40,260 bases of DNA, from the IMG/VR virus record IMGVR_UViG_3300021364_000056, positions 1 to 40,260 of that record; one strand, 5' to 3'. Shown here one piece after another: positions 8,808 through 16,777 of the stretch (position 1 is the stretch's first letter; every line of letters starts with the position of its first letter). The stretch comes from a virus. The translations under genes were made by a program, and so were the position numbers. The notes below the pieces were generated by a model. That model did not search any database, was not told where the DNA came from, and was given only the letters and a program-made list of their open reading frames with translations.

Positions 8808-9599
8808 ATGCTAAAAATTTTAATAATGGGTTTACCAGGTTCTGGTAAAACAACATTGGTTGAAGAATTAAAAAAACATCTCTCTTTCGATCATTTTAAT
8901 GCTGATGAAATTAGAAAAAAATATGATGATTGGGATTTTTCTAATGAAGGTAGAGTGAGACAGGCGATAAGAATGTCTACACTTTCGAATGAATCCGTTA
9001 ATTCGAACAAAATAGCAATTTGTGATTTTGTTTGTCCTACCGAAGATTTGAGAACCGTCTTTAAAGGAGATTTAATTGTTTGGGTTAACACTATTCAATC
9101 TGGACGTTTTGAGGACACAAATAAACTATTTGAAGCACCTAAAAATCCGGATTATGTTGTTAGTCAACAAAAATGTGAGGTAGAAGCTCCAAAATTGACA
9201 TCTTTTATCATGAAAAAAATTAAAGAAAAGAAATATCCTAATAAATGGAATAATCAACATCCTACGGTACAGATGTTAGGCAGATGGCAACCTTGGCATA
9301 AGGGTCATAGATGGTTATTTGAACAAGCATTAGAAAAAACTGGACAAGTTAATATTATGATTCGTGATGTTTCAGGTGTTGGAGAAAATGTTTTTGATTT
9401 TTCTGCTGCCAAAAAGATGATACATGAAGATTTGAAAAATGATTTTAAAGGAAAATATCTAATCACTGAAGTGCCGAATATAGTTGACATTTCTTATGGA
9501 CGTGGTGTTGGATATTCATTTACAGAACATGTTCCTCCAAAAGAAATACATGATATTTCCGCAACAAAAATTCGTAAAGATATGGGAGTTAATAAATGA
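8808..9599 (+). CDS. APS kinase-like P-loop kinase fused to an NMNAT-like nucleotidyltransferase
   Basis: Residues 1-130 form a P-loop kinase with GLPGSGKT at 8-15. The arrangement (NADEIRKKYDDWDFSNEGR, then a PNP-like exit near 112) is most like adenylylsulfate kinase (CysC). Residues 150-263 form a small HIGH-superfamily nucleotidyltransferase with GRWQPWHKGH (158-167) and the matching ISATKIR (250-256), as in NMN adenylyltransferases. The order is the reverse of host NadR (NMNAT first, kinase second). It could act in NAD salvage or in making PAPS for the sulfotransferases in this window; the sequence does not decide. It overlaps thyX by 4 bases. Confidence 0.7.
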   Translation: MLKILIMGLPGSGKTTLVEELKKHLSFDHFNADEIRKKYDDWDFSNEGRVRQAIRMSTLSNESVNSNKIAICDFVCPTEDLRTVFKGDLIVWVNTIQSGRFEDTNKLFEAPKNPDYVVSQQKCEVEAPKLTSFIMKKIKEKKYPNKWNNQHPTVQMLGRWQPWHKGHRWLFEQALEKTGQVNIMIRDVSGVGENVFDFSAAKKMIHEDLKNDFKGKYLITEVPNIVDISYGRGVGYSFTEHVPPKEIHDISATKIRKDMGVNK

Positions 9600-10546
9600 G
9601 TGTATTGGGTGAAAAAAGCGTACATAAACATGGATTTGTTAAGCTATTAGAAGTTATGGGTTCTGATCAAACAATCGAAGAATCTGCTAGAATTAGTTAT
9701 GGTGAAGGAACTAGAAAAACTAGTGAGATTAGAAATTTGATACGCTATTTGATGAGAAATAAACATACATCTCCTTTTGAGATGGCTGAGGTTCGATTTC
9801 ATTTGAAAATGCCTATTTTTGTCATGAGACAGATGGTGCGCCACAGAACCGCAAATATCAACGAATATTCTGGAAGATATTCTATCATGAGTGATGATTT
9901 TTATTTACCTTCAGAATCGTCAGTTAATGAACAGTCGCCTTTTAACAATCAGGGAAGAGGTGATGAGGTGAATGATTTTAATAAAAATCTTGTATTAGGA
10001 TCCATGTCTGCTGTGAATGATATGGCGCATCATACTTATAAAAGAATTGTAGATCCTCAACCAACCGATGGTTTTGACGAAAATTTTAAAGGAGTTGCTA
10101 GAGAACTTGCGAGAACTATTTTACCTGTTTCAAATTATACCGAAGTTATTTGGAAATCAGATTTGCATAATTTTTTACATATGATAAAATTGAGAACTGA
10201 TAATCATGCTCAGGAGGAAATTCGTGATTTTGCGAATGCTATGTATGAATTGGTAAAACCTCATTTTCCTTTGTCATGTGAAGCATTTGAGGATTATGTT
10301 TTAAATTCTGTAACATTTAGTGGTGCGGAGATGAAATTTTTGAGAGAATGGATTATTGGAGATTTTTCTCAAAAAGAATCTTGGGAAGATTACATAATCG
10401 ATGGTTATTATGATAAATTAACCCAAGATAAAACCCTAGAAGAGCCTAAAGCAACACTAAAAAATGCAGAAAAAATATTATGCGAAGAATTTGGAATTTC
10501 CAAAAGAGAATTAAAAGAATTTAAGAATAAAATTTCAGATTTATAA
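9596..10546 (+). CDS. thyX: Flavin-dependent thymidylate synthase ThyX
   Basis: ThyX makes dTMP from dUMP with FAD, NADPH and methylenetetrahydrofolate. The diagnostic RHRxxxxxEYSxRYS motif is present (RHRTANINEYSGRYS, from residue 82), preceded by NKHTSPFE (55-62), and the C-terminal dUMP-binding helix LRTDNHAQEEIRDFA is intact. At 316 aa it is longer than usual bacterial ThyX (about 220-250 aa), because of an insertion in the middle and an acidic C-terminal extension of about 60 residues. It lies directly upstream of RNR, so the two supply dTTP and dNTPs together. Confidence 0.95.
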   Translation: MSVLGEKSVHKHGFVKLLEVMGSDQTIEESARISYGEGTRKTSEIRNLIRYLMRNKHTSPFEMAEVRFHLKMPIFVMRQMVRHRTANINEYSGRYSIMSDDFYLPSESSVNEQSPFNNQGRGDEVNDFNKNLVLGSMSAVNDMAHHTYKRIVDPQPTDGFDENFKGVARELARTILPVSNYTEVIWKSDLHNFLHMIKLRTDNHAQEEIRDFANAMYELVKPHFPLSCEAFEDYVLNSVTFSGAEMKFLREWIIGDFSQKESWEDYIIDGYYDKLTQDKTLEEPKATLKNAEKILCEEFGISKRELKEFKNKISDL

Positions 10547-10549
10547 ATA
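10542..10549 (+). promoter_or_regulatory. Possible T4-type late promoter element (TATAAATA)
   Basis: An exact TATAAATA overlaps the thyX stop codon 42 bases before the RNR start. This is the T4 late -10 consensus, but in such AT-rich DNA several chance copies per strand are expected in this window, so it is only a candidate. Confidence 0.25.
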
Positions 10550-10590
10550 AAAAGTCACTAAAAATTTATTATTGTTAAGGAGTTAAAACA

Positions 10591-12531
10591 ATGCCATTAC
10601 CGACCGAATATCAGAGATTCATTCACTTATCCCGTTATGCTAGATGGAACTACACTTTAAATAGAAGAGAAACATGGGAAGAAACAGTTGAAAGATACTT
10701 TAAATTTTTTGCGGAACATTTGGATGAAAATCACAATTACAAATTAGAAAACGGAACAAGAACAGAGTTAGAGCAAGCTGTTAGAGAATTGAAGGTCATG
10801 CCTTCAATGAGATGTTTAATGACAGCAGGTGAAGCGTTAAAAAAAGAAAATGTTGCCGGATATAATTGCTCTTATGTAAAAGTTGATTCTCCACGTTCTT
10901 TTGATGAGATACTTTACGTTTTAATGAACGGAACTGGAGTTGGTTTTAGTGTTGAAAAAAATTATGTTGATAAACTCCCAGTTGTAGCAGAGGAATTTTT
11001 TCCTACTGATACCTGTATTGTAGTGGCAGACAGTAAATTAGGTTGGGCAAAGGCATTGAGGGAATTAATTTCACTTCTTTACGATGGATTAATTCCCCAG
11101 TGGGATGTGTCAAAGGTTCGTCCAGCAGGAACTCCTCTAAAAACATTTGGAGGAAGAGCATCTGGACCAGAACCTTTGCAAGACTTGTTCCGTTTTATTA
11201 CGGAGATATTTAAAAATGCCGCAGGAAGAAAACTTAAATGCATCGAAGCACACGATATTGTATGTAAAATTGCTGAAATCGTGGTGGTTGGAGGTGTTAG
11301 GAGGTCTGCTCTTATTAGTCTTAGTGATCTTACAGATGAGCAAATGCGTCACGCTAAGTCAGGAAATTGGTGGGAACAAAATGCCCAAAGAGCTCTCGCA
11401 AACAACAGCGTTAGTTATAAAGAAAAACCAGACGTTGGAACTTTCATGCGAGAGTGGCTCGCCCTTTATGATTCAAAATCTGGAGAAAGGGGCATATATA
11501 ATGCGATGTCTGCGATGAAACAAGTAGAATCTTTAAATGTTGACGAAGAACAAAGAAGAGAACCGAGACCTGATTTCGGAACCAACCCATGCTCGGAAAT
11601 TATCCTTAGATCAAGAGAATTTTGCAATTTATCCGAGGTTGTTATTCGAAAGAGTGATAATTTAGAATCTTTGAAAACCAAAGTTAAAGTTGCAACAATT
11701 CTAGGAACGTTTCAATCAACATTGACAAATTACAAATATCTCAGTAAAGAATGGAAACGTAATTGTGATGAAGAGAGACTTTTGGGTGTTAGTTTGACTG
11801 GTATTATGGACAATGATCTTACAAATGGTAAAAAAGGCAAGAAAAAATTGACAGAGGCACTTGAAGAGTTGAGAGAAGTTGCCGTACAAACAAATAAAGA
11901 ATGGGCGGAAAAATTAGGCATTAATCAATCTGCGGCAATTACTTGTGTGAAACCATCAGGCACAGTATCACAATTAGTTGATAGTGCATCTGGAATTCAT
12001 GCAAGACACAATGATTATTACATCAGAACTGTTAGAGCAGACAATAAAGATCCTTTGTGTAAATTTATGAAAGATGCAGAATTTCCAAATGAACCAGATG
12101 TAATGAAACCACAGCATACAACAGTATTTTCATTCCCAATGAAGTCTCCTGAAGGGTGTGTTATGAGAAACGATATGACCGCCATTGAACAAATGGAATT
12201 GTGGTTGGCATATCAGACCCATTGGTGTGAACATAAACCTTCTGTAACTATTTCTGTCAAAGAAGATGAATGGCCAGAAGTAGGATCCTGGGTTTACAAT
12301 CATTTTGATAGAATTTCAGGAATTTCTTTCTTACCATTCAGTGAGCATACATATCGACAGGCTCCTTATCAGGATTGTACTGAAGAAGAGTATTTAAATG
12401 CCTTGGATGCTATGCCTAAAAATGTTGATTGGTCAAAACTTGCAGATTTTGAGAAGGAGGATTTTACAGTTGGATCTCAGGAGTTGGCATGTAGTTCTTC
12501 ATCTGGAGGTTGTGAAGTCGTAGATTTATAA
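10591..12531 (+). CDS. nrdJ: Adenosylcobalamin-dependent (class II) ribonucleotide reductase
   Basis: Reduces ribonucleotides to deoxyribonucleotides using coenzyme B12. The active-site motif NPCSEI (near residue 331) holds the thiyl-radical Cys with flanking Asn and Glu. The redox Cys pair is represented by YNCSYV (near 92) and EFCNLSE (near 344), and a C-terminal Cys pair is present (CSSSSGGC). At 646 aa it is a monomeric RTPR-type enzyme without intein. AAGGAG precedes the ATG. Codons look richer in G and C than in most neighbours. A class II enzyme makes the phage dependent on host cobalamin. A strong hairpin ends the operon. Confidence 0.93.
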   Translation: MPLPTEYQRFIHLSRYARWNYTLNRRETWEETVERYFKFFAEHLDENHNYKLENGTRTELEQAVRELKVMPSMRCLMTAGEALKKENVAGYNCSYVKVDSPRSFDEILYVLMNGTGVGFSVEKNYVDKLPVVAEEFFPTDTCIVVADSKLGWAKALRELISLLYDGLIPQWDVSKVRPAGTPLKTFGGRASGPEPLQDLFRFITEIFKNAAGRKLKCIEAHDIVCKIAEIVVVGGVRRSALISLSDLTDEQMRHAKSGNWWEQNAQRALANNSVSYKEKPDVGTFMREWLALYDSKSGERGIYNAMSAMKQVESLNVDEEQRREPRPDFGTNPCSEIILRSREFCNLSEVVIRKSDNLESLKTKVKVATILGTFQSTLTNYKYLSKEWKRNCDEERLLGVSLTGIMDNDLTNGKKGKKKLTEALEELREVAVQTNKEWAEKLGINQSAAITCVKPSGTVSQLVDSASGIHARHNDYYIRTVRADNKDPLCKFMKDAEFPNEPDVMKPQHTTVFSFPMKSPEGCVMRNDMTAIEQMELWLAYQTHWCEHKPSVTISVKEDEWPEVGSWVYNHFDRISGISFLPFSEHTYRQAPYQDCTEEEYLNALDAMPKNVDWSKLADFEKEDFTVGSQELACSSSSGGCEVVDL

Positions 12532-12538
12532 TTTTTTC

Positions 12539-12564
12539 ATCAGGGTTTTTTCGGAAACCCTGAT
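12539..12564 (+). terminator. Strong hairpin after the RNR gene
   Basis: A perfect 10-bp stem, ATCAGGGTTT (12539-12548) with AAACCCTGAT (12555-12564), has a TTTCGG loop. The T-rich tract lies before the stem and inside its left arm, not after it, so it may stop RNA polymerase poorly and rather protect the 3' end of the mRNA, or work for the opposite direction. Confidence 0.65.
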
Positions 12565-12565
12565 A

Positions 12566-12573
12566 CATAAATA
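12566..12573 (+). promoter_or_regulatory. Possible T4-type late promoter element (CATAAATA)
   Basis: CATAAATA directly follows the RNR hairpin and lies 45 bases before the next start codon. A hairpin followed by a late -10 element is the usual T4-type operon junction, which raises this above a chance match. No sigma70 -35 box is seen. Confidence 0.4.
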
Positions 12574-12617
12574 TAATAGAATTTTAAAATTATATTGCCG
12601 CAATTATAAAGGAAAAT

Positions 12618-12881
12618 ATGGATTGGAAATCAATCGAACCGTTGTTCGTGACATCTATCATCGGTCTAGTTGGTTGGTCATTGGTCGAAATTTCTAATTT
12701 AAAAGTTTCTACAGCTAAAATTGAAACTGAACTTAACTATGTCAAAGAAAGTATAAAAACAATTGCAGGTGATATAAGACAAATAAAAATAGAATCTATT
12801 GGATCAATAGATACAAGGAATCAATATGTTCCTGTGTCAGAACCACCAAAACCAAATGTTATAAATACGTCCTATGAATGA
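12618..12881 (+). CDS. Small membrane-anchored coiled-coil protein, 87 aa
   Basis: An N-terminal hydrophobic segment (LFVTSIIGLVGWSLVEI, residues 9-25) acts as an anchor. A heptad helix follows (about 30-65) and a Pro-rich tail (VSEPPKP). AAAGGA lies 6 bases before the ATG. The layout recalls small phage inner-membrane proteins such as holin accessories, but there is no specific signature. It overlaps pyrF by 8 bases. Confidence 0.6.
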   Translation: MDWKSIEPLFVTSIIGLVGWSLVEISNLKVSTAKIETELNYVKESIKTIAGDIRQIKIESIGSIDTRNQYVPVSEPPKPNVINTSYE

Positions 12882-13518
12882 TGATGAAATTTTAGAAAAA
12901 ACTATAGTATCTCTAGACGAACACACTCCAGAAACCGCAGAAAAAATAATACAAAAATGGAAATACAAAGTACACTCTTTTAAAGTAAACCATATTTTGT
13001 ATTCACACATTGGTAAAAATCATCGAAATATTTTTTGTGATTATAAATTGTATGATATACCGAATACTATGTGTAAAGTTATCGAAAATTTGATAGATAC
13101 TGGTGCTGATATGGTGACAATTAATATGAATAATAATATTAAATCAATGGAAGCAATATCACAATATGCAGAAGATATTAAATTATTAGGTGTAACTGTG
13201 TTAACAAGTTGGGACCATAATGATCCATACTTTATACATAAACAACAAATTGGTGATATGTATGAAAGAAGTTTATGGATGATGGAAAAATATGGTTTTT
13301 GGGGAATGATATGTTCAGCTAAAGATATTAAAATGTTTAAAAAAACAAAGTTAAAAAAAATTACACCAGGTATTAGATTTTCTCACGATATGCTAGGTGA
13401 TCAAGTAAGAGTTACAACTCCTGAAAAAGCAATTAGAAATGGATCTGATTATTTAGTAATGGGTAGAAGTTTTTTTACAAATTTTGAAAATGTAAAGGAG
13501 GAAAATGATAAAGCATGA
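12874..13518 (+). CDS. pyrF: Orotidine 5'-phosphate decarboxylase (PyrF)
   Basis: Decarboxylates OMP to UMP, the last step of de novo pyrimidine synthesis. The catalytic network is intact: SLD (D15), FKV (K37) and CDYKLYDIPNT (D56, K58, D61). The VTVLTSW and ICSAKDI strands match the bacterial enzyme. The phosphate-binding C-terminus TPGIRF, GDQVRVTTPEKAI and YLVMGRSFF keeps the Arg, although the usual Pro after GR is Ser. The usual VHASGG strand reads INMNNN. At 214 aa it is slightly short for the family (about 230-245). It overlaps both neighbours, so it is cotranscribed with the glutaredoxin gene. One of three pyr genes scattered through the window. Confidence 0.92.
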   Translation: MNDDEILEKTIVSLDEHTPETAEKIIQKWKYKVHSFKVNHILYSHIGKNHRNIFCDYKLYDIPNTMCKVIENLIDTGADMVTINMNNNIKSMEAISQYAEDIKLLGVTVLTSWDHNDPYFIHKQQIGDMYERSLWMMEKYGFWGMICSAKDIKMFKKTKLKKITPGIRFSHDMLGDQVRVTTPEKAIRNGSDYLVMGRSFFTNFENVKEENDKA

Positions 13519-13765
13519 ATTAGATTTTAGTGATGGTAATTATATTGTTGGACATTTTACATATCCTAAATGTCCTTCTTGTGATCAGGCAAAAGAATTA
13601 TTGCGTGAAAAAAACATTCAATATATGTTCATTCAAGCAGATAAAAAATTATTCGGTAAGGTTATGGGAGTTACAAAATCAACATCAGTTCCTCAGATTT
13701 TCTTGAATGGTGAATATATTGGGGGTTATGATGATTTAGTCGAGCATTTTAGAGAAGATGGTTAA
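13505..13765 (+). CDS. Glutaredoxin (CPSC active site)
   Basis: A small dithiol oxidoreductase of the thioredoxin fold. The active site is YPKCPSC (C23 and C26), the cis-Pro loop is TSVPQIF (P63), and the GSH-binding end is NGEYIGGYDDLVEHF. Length 86 aa is standard. The start overlaps pyrF, with AAAGGAGG as Shine-Dalgarno. It may serve redox balance, Fe-S transfer (IscU and IscA lie 3 kb downstream) or an RNR; class II RNR is reduced by thioredoxin-like proteins. Confidence 0.93.
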   Translation: MIKHELDFSDGNYIVGHFTYPKCPSCDQAKELLREKNIQYMFIQADKKLFGKVMGVTKSTSVPQIFLNGEYIGGYDDLVEHFREDG

Positions 13766-13937
13766 AAGTCCTTGTGTAAAAATTTGCAAACTAGACGAAT
13801 TTCAAATTTGTTTGGGTTGTGGTAGAAGTTTAGATGAAATTAGAAATTGGACTAAATATGACGAAACCTATAAATCGGAGGTTTGTCGAAGATCATTCGA
13901 CAGAATCTCAAAAAAAATTATTAACGGGGATGAGTGA
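13758..13937 (+). CDS. DUF1289 family protein, 59 aa
   Basis: The N-terminus MVKSPCVKICKLDEFQICLG continues with CGRSLDEIRNW, the classical SPCVxVCxxD...CxGCxRTxxEIxxW signature of DUF1289, with four Cys that may bind a metal. It starts 8 bases before the glutaredoxin stop, so the two genes are coupled. The family is small and common in proteobacteria, with no agreed function. A second reading frame overlaps its 3' end. Confidence 0.85.
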   Translation: MVKSPCVKICKLDEFQICLGCGRSLDEIRNWTKYDETYKSEVCRRSFDRISKKIINGDE

Positions 13938-14133
13938 AATTTTATTCATATTGACTGATGAAATGGAAAAAGTTGATCAGACAATAGATAGTATAAAAAG
14001 TAATCCAAAACCAGATATTGAATATATGACTATGCCTTTAAAGTTAAAATGTTATCGTGATGGTTTAAAATTTGCATTTAAAATTATAACAAAATATAAA
14101 CAAATGGAAAGTTTAATGGACGATGGAAAATAG
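13930..14133 (+). CDS. Small helical protein, 67 aa (start uncertain)
   Basis: The frame ends at TAG 14131-14133 and could start at ATG 13930 (overlapping the DUF1289 stop as ATGAGTGA) or at 13858 (91 aa, overlapping DUF1289 by 80 bases). I prefer 13930, because the upstream part reads through well-supported DUF1289 coding sequence and only 13930 has a G-rich lead (AACGGGG). The protein (SEILFILTDEMEKVDQTID... to YKQMESLMDDGK) is charged and helical, and not recognised. Confidence 0.55.
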   Translation: MSEILFILTDEMEKVDQTIDSIKSNPKPDIEYMTMPLKLKCYRDGLKFAFKIITKYKQMESLMDDGK

Positions 14134-14269
14134 TATTAAAATAGATTGCTCTTATTGCGATGTTAGATATGAAATATTAATCGAAGAAGATGAAAGACCA
14201 CAATACTGCTCTTTTTGCGGTGAAATGATTGACTTGAAAGAAGAAGAGGACGATAATTGGGATAATTAA
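14123..14269 (+). CDS. Zinc-ribbon mini-protein, 48 aa
   Basis: Two CxxC knuckles (CSYC near residue 9, CSFC near 29) spaced about 16 residues apart are followed by an acidic tail (EEEDDNWDN). It overlaps the previous gene by 11 bases. A similar small zinc protein often lies before the RuvC-like nuclease in T4-like marine phages, as I recall. It ends in an A-rich stretch inside the start of the nuclease gene. Role unknown; a nucleic-acid or protein-binding adaptor is plausible. Confidence 0.7.
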   Translation: MENSIKIDCSYCDVRYEILIEEDERPQYCSFCGEMIDLKEEEDDNWDN

Positions 14270-14846
14270 AAAAAAATATATTGTTGGTATAGATTATTCT
14301 CTGACTAGTCCTGCGGTTACGGAGTTTTATGGAAATGATTGGGATTATAATAGGAGTTGTATTTCTCATAATATTCTTGCTAATAATGATCGGAGACGGG
14401 ACCGGTGGTCCTCCATCACTCACTTGAATGTAGACATATATCCAGAATATTTTTCTGACATTGAGAGATATAACGGACTTTCTGATTGGGTTTATCATAA
14501 AATTATTAAACATAATCGTAGACCGATCATGGTATTTATTGAGGATTATGCATATTCGGCAACTGGAAAAGTTTTTCATATTGCTGAAAACATGGCAATT
14601 TTAAAAAATATGTTAGTTCAAACTGGAATTAAATACACGATGATTTCTCCGACCGCAATAAAAAAATTTGCAACAGGAAAAGGGAATGCTAATAAAGAAA
14701 AAATGTATGAATCTTTTAAAAATGAAACTGGAAGAGATTTGGAAAAAGAATTTGAATTAAGATGTGATAAAAATCCTATATCAGATATAGTAGATTCATA
14801 TTGGTTATGTAAATATGGCTTCGAAAATTTTATAAAGGAATTATAA
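14256..14846 (+). CDS. RuvC-like Holliday-junction resolvase with an atypical start codon
   Basis: The RNase H-fold nuclease has GIDYS (catalytic Asp about residue 13), a central FIEDYAYSATG (Glu) and a C-terminal ISDIVDSYWL (Asp pair), as in RuvC-type resolvases of T4-like marine phages. It would cut branched DNA during recombination and packaging. The frame upstream of the first Asp is closed by TGA at 14235 and contains no ATG, GTG or TTG. ATT at 14256, 6 bases after GAGG (14246-14249), is my best start; ATA at 14253 or 14262 and ATT at 14265 are alternatives. The first ATG (14424) would delete the catalytic Asp. Confidence 0.75.
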   Translation: MGIIKKKYIVGIDYSLTSPAVTEFYGNDWDYNRSCISHNILANNDRRRDRWSSITHLNVDIYPEYFSDIERYNGLSDWVYHKIIKHNRRPIMVFIEDYAYSATGKVFHIAENMAILKNMLVQTGIKYTMISPTAIKKFATGKGNANKEKMYESFKNETGRDLEKEFELRCDKNPISDIVDSYWLCKYGFENFIKEL

Positions 14847-14849
14847 TCA

Positions 14850-15212
14850 ATGGCAACTATACCTGAAGAATATTCTGATTTTGATTTTGGTTTTTCGGCA
14901 GTAGATGATGAAGAGTATAAGGCAAAAACTGCTGAAGTTGAACAAAGAATAGTAGAAATTGAAACAAAATCAGAAAGCTTAGTAAATTTAGAGAAGAAAA
15001 TTGATGCTGCAATAAACGAATTAAGTTATAAAAAAGAATATTTGGAAGAAAAATATCGTGAAGACATGCAAGAAATAGAAAAATTAATTTTACCTTTATT
15101 GTATAATTTGATGAAAAATCCCGAAAAAGATTATATATATTGGCCAAATCGTGAATCTATTATCACCAAGCAAATTGAGAAGATAAAAGACATTACTGGA
15201 GATTTAAACTAA
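14850..15212 (+). CDS. Conserved T4-like phage coiled-coil protein, 120 aa
   Basis: An acidic N-terminus with a DFDFGFSAVD motif is followed by a coiled coil (about 25-85) and a C-terminal LILPLLYNLMKNPEKDYIYW block ending WPNR. This layout I associate with a widespread protein of T4-like cyanophages and related phages, of unknown role. It starts 3 bases after the resolvase stop. The C-terminal block may be a docking site, by inference only. Confidence 0.65.
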   Translation: MATIPEEYSDFDFGFSAVDDEEYKAKTAEVEQRIVEIETKSESLVNLEKKIDAAINELSYKKEYLEEKYREDMQEIEKLILPLLYNLMKNPEKDYIYWPNRESIITKQIEKIKDITGDLN

Positions 15213-15262
15213 TGTCAATTTCAATAATTCTAGTTTCAATGTCAATGACATTCTTATGAAAA

Positions 15263-15811
15263 ATGCCAACATCAGAACTTACTTTTGAATCATCAAATTA
15301 TGATTGGAATATTAGATCAATTGATGAAACCGTTGGCAGTGAAACGGATTCTGGTCAATTAGCGATATTCAATGGGACAGATAAAATATGGGGCTTGACA
15401 CAGCACGGTTATGTTCTGAAAAAAAATAATCCAGCATTTAATGTTTACGGTAATTCTGGAGATCGTAATCAATTCATACAATTTACAACAGCAAGATTTG
15501 ATAACACTAATTCCTTTGATTTGTCAACTGGAAAATTTAATGTTCCAATTCAAGGATTGTATCATTTTTCTTTTGAAATTAATTTTGCCTTAACTCCGTC
15601 AACATTTAATAGACCATTATTTAATATTAATGGAACTACTTCTGCAGAATTTGGAGATTCATTTGTGCAAGAGAATTCTAATGCAAGATCTTCAGGTTTG
15701 GCTATGACTTTTAAGTTGGAAGTTGGTGATACAGTAGGAATTTATATTCTAGGTGGAAATAGGGTAAATTCAACTGATCGTGGAGCATTTTCTGGATTTT
15801 TTATAGGATAG
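15263..15811 (+). CDS. C1q-like domain virion protein, 182 aa
   Basis: An N-terminal module of about 50 residues (LTFESSNYDWNIRSIDET... to IWGLTQHGYVLK) is followed by a C1q/TNF-like jelly roll: AFNVYGNSG, FNVPIQGLYHFSF, MTFKLEVGDTVGIYI, and the terminal AFSGFFIG strand. Such domains trimerise and decorate phage appendages. It is a paralogue of the next gene with the same two-part layout. There is no signal peptide. The ATG at 15263 has only a weak A-rich lead, so expression may be coupled to upstream translation. Confidence 0.75.
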   Translation: MPTSELTFESSNYDWNIRSIDETVGSETDSGQLAIFNGTDKIWGLTQHGYVLKKNNPAFNVYGNSGDRNQFIQFTTARFDNTNSFDLSTGKFNVPIQGLYHFSFEINFALTPSTFNRPLFNINGTTSAEFGDSFVQENSNARSSGLAMTFKLEVGDTVGIYILGGNRVNSTDRGAFSGFFIG

Positions 15812-15814
15812 TTT

Positions 15815-16381
15815 ATGGCAACTGAATCTCTAAGATTTAAATCAACCAATCAAACATGGACCTTAAAAGCAGAGGATGCGGGATATACTGGATATCCTAA
15901 TAGTGGACAATTTTCTATCTATAATGGTGCTAATAAGTTGTGGGGATTGAATGAGAGTGGGTGGATTCAGAATCCAACTGTAATTTTATTTTCCAGCTAT
16001 GGAAATTCAGGTGGCACATCATTTAATTCAGCGACCGTTGTACCATACAATCAAATCGTGGATAATGTTGGCGGACATTATGACCCTACAACGTATACAT
16101 TTACAGCACCTATAGATGGTAAATATTTTTTTAGCGCAAGTTTTTTAGAATTTCCAAGTGCATCAACAGGTTTTGTTACGTTTTGGTGTTCAAAGAATGG
16201 AGCGGGTTATAATTCTAGTTATCCTATGTCGAGAGGAACTTTGACTTCTCAACAGACATTAGGATGGCATGGTCACGTATCGTTGTCGGCAGGAGATTAT
16301 ATACAAGCAAAAATTGAAGGAACGGGAACTTATTATACAAGTGGCGGTCATGCACATTTTTCAGGTCATTTAATAGGATAA
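15815..16381 (+). CDS. C1q-like domain virion protein, 188 aa (paralogue)
   Basis: It repeats the layout of the upstream gene: LRFKSTNQTWTLKAEDAG... to LWGLNESGWIQ, then a C1q-like domain with FTAPIDGKYFFSASF, HVSLSAGDYIQAKIEG and a terminal HFSGHLIG. The two genes are separated by 3 bases and clearly arose by duplication, but have diverged in the outer loops, as expected of surface-exposed binding proteins. Probably a virion appendage or adhesin subunit. Confidence 0.75.
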   Translation: MATESLRFKSTNQTWTLKAEDAGYTGYPNSGQFSIYNGANKLWGLNESGWIQNPTVILFSSYGNSGGTSFNSATVVPYNQIVDNVGGHYDPTTYTFTAPIDGKYFFSASFLEFPSASTGFVTFWCSKNGAGYNSSYPMSRGTLTSQQTLGWHGHVSLSAGDYIQAKIEGTGTYYTSGGHAHFSGHLIG

Positions 16382-16385
16382 AATT

Positions 16386-16772
16386 ATGGCATACAATGAA
16401 CACGTAATAGATCATTTCAATAACCCCAGAAATGTGGGATCACTAAATAAAGATGCTGACGATGTTGGAACAGGATTAGTTGGCGCACCCGAATGTGGGG
16501 ATGTTATGAAACTTCAAATTAGAGTTGAAGATAACAGAATTGTTGATGCAAAGTTCAAGACATTTGGATGTGGATCTGCTATTGCATCTTCCTCATTGGC
16601 GACTGAGTGGGTTAAAAACAAAACCATAGATGAAGCTATGGCAATTCAAAATACTGAGATAGTAGAAGAATTATCGTTACCTCCAGTCAAAATTCATTGT
16701 TCTGTTTTGGCAGAGGATGCCATAAAAGCAGCTATTAATAATTATAAAGAAAAGCAACTGAAAGGTGGTTAA
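16386..16772 (+). CDS. iscU: Iron-sulfur cluster scaffold IscU
   Basis: IscU assembles [2Fe-2S] clusters from IscS-derived sulfur. All key residues are present: APECGD (C37, D39), FGCGSAIASSS (C62) and the chaperone-binding LPPVKIHCS (98-106, C105). Length 128 aa equals cellular IscU. No IscS, HscA or HscB is seen here, so it would depend on host partners. The region looks somewhat richer in G and C than its neighbours, which suggests host origin or selection for expression. IscA follows within 400 bases. Confidence 0.95.
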   Translation: MAYNEHVIDHFNNPRNVGSLNKDADDVGTGLVGAPECGDVMKLQIRVEDNRIVDAKFKTFGCGSAIASSSLATEWVKNKTIDEAMAIQNTEIVEELSLPPVKIHCSVLAEDAIKAAINNYKEKQLKGG

Positions 16773-16777
16773 AGAAT

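Noticed and set aside
11147-11518. Second + strand frame inside the RNR gene
   Set aside because: It lies wholly inside well-conserved nrdJ sequence and shows no family, start signal or phage-like composition.
14163-14579. Minus-strand frame across the resolvase start
   Set aside because: The + strand encodes clear RuvC motifs here, and all other supported genes are on the + strand.
15212-15259. 15-codon hydrophobic frame (MSISIILVSMSMTFL)
   Set aside because: It starts in TAATG and fills the gap before the C1q gene, but it is too short and low in complexity to support as a gene; it may only couple translation.
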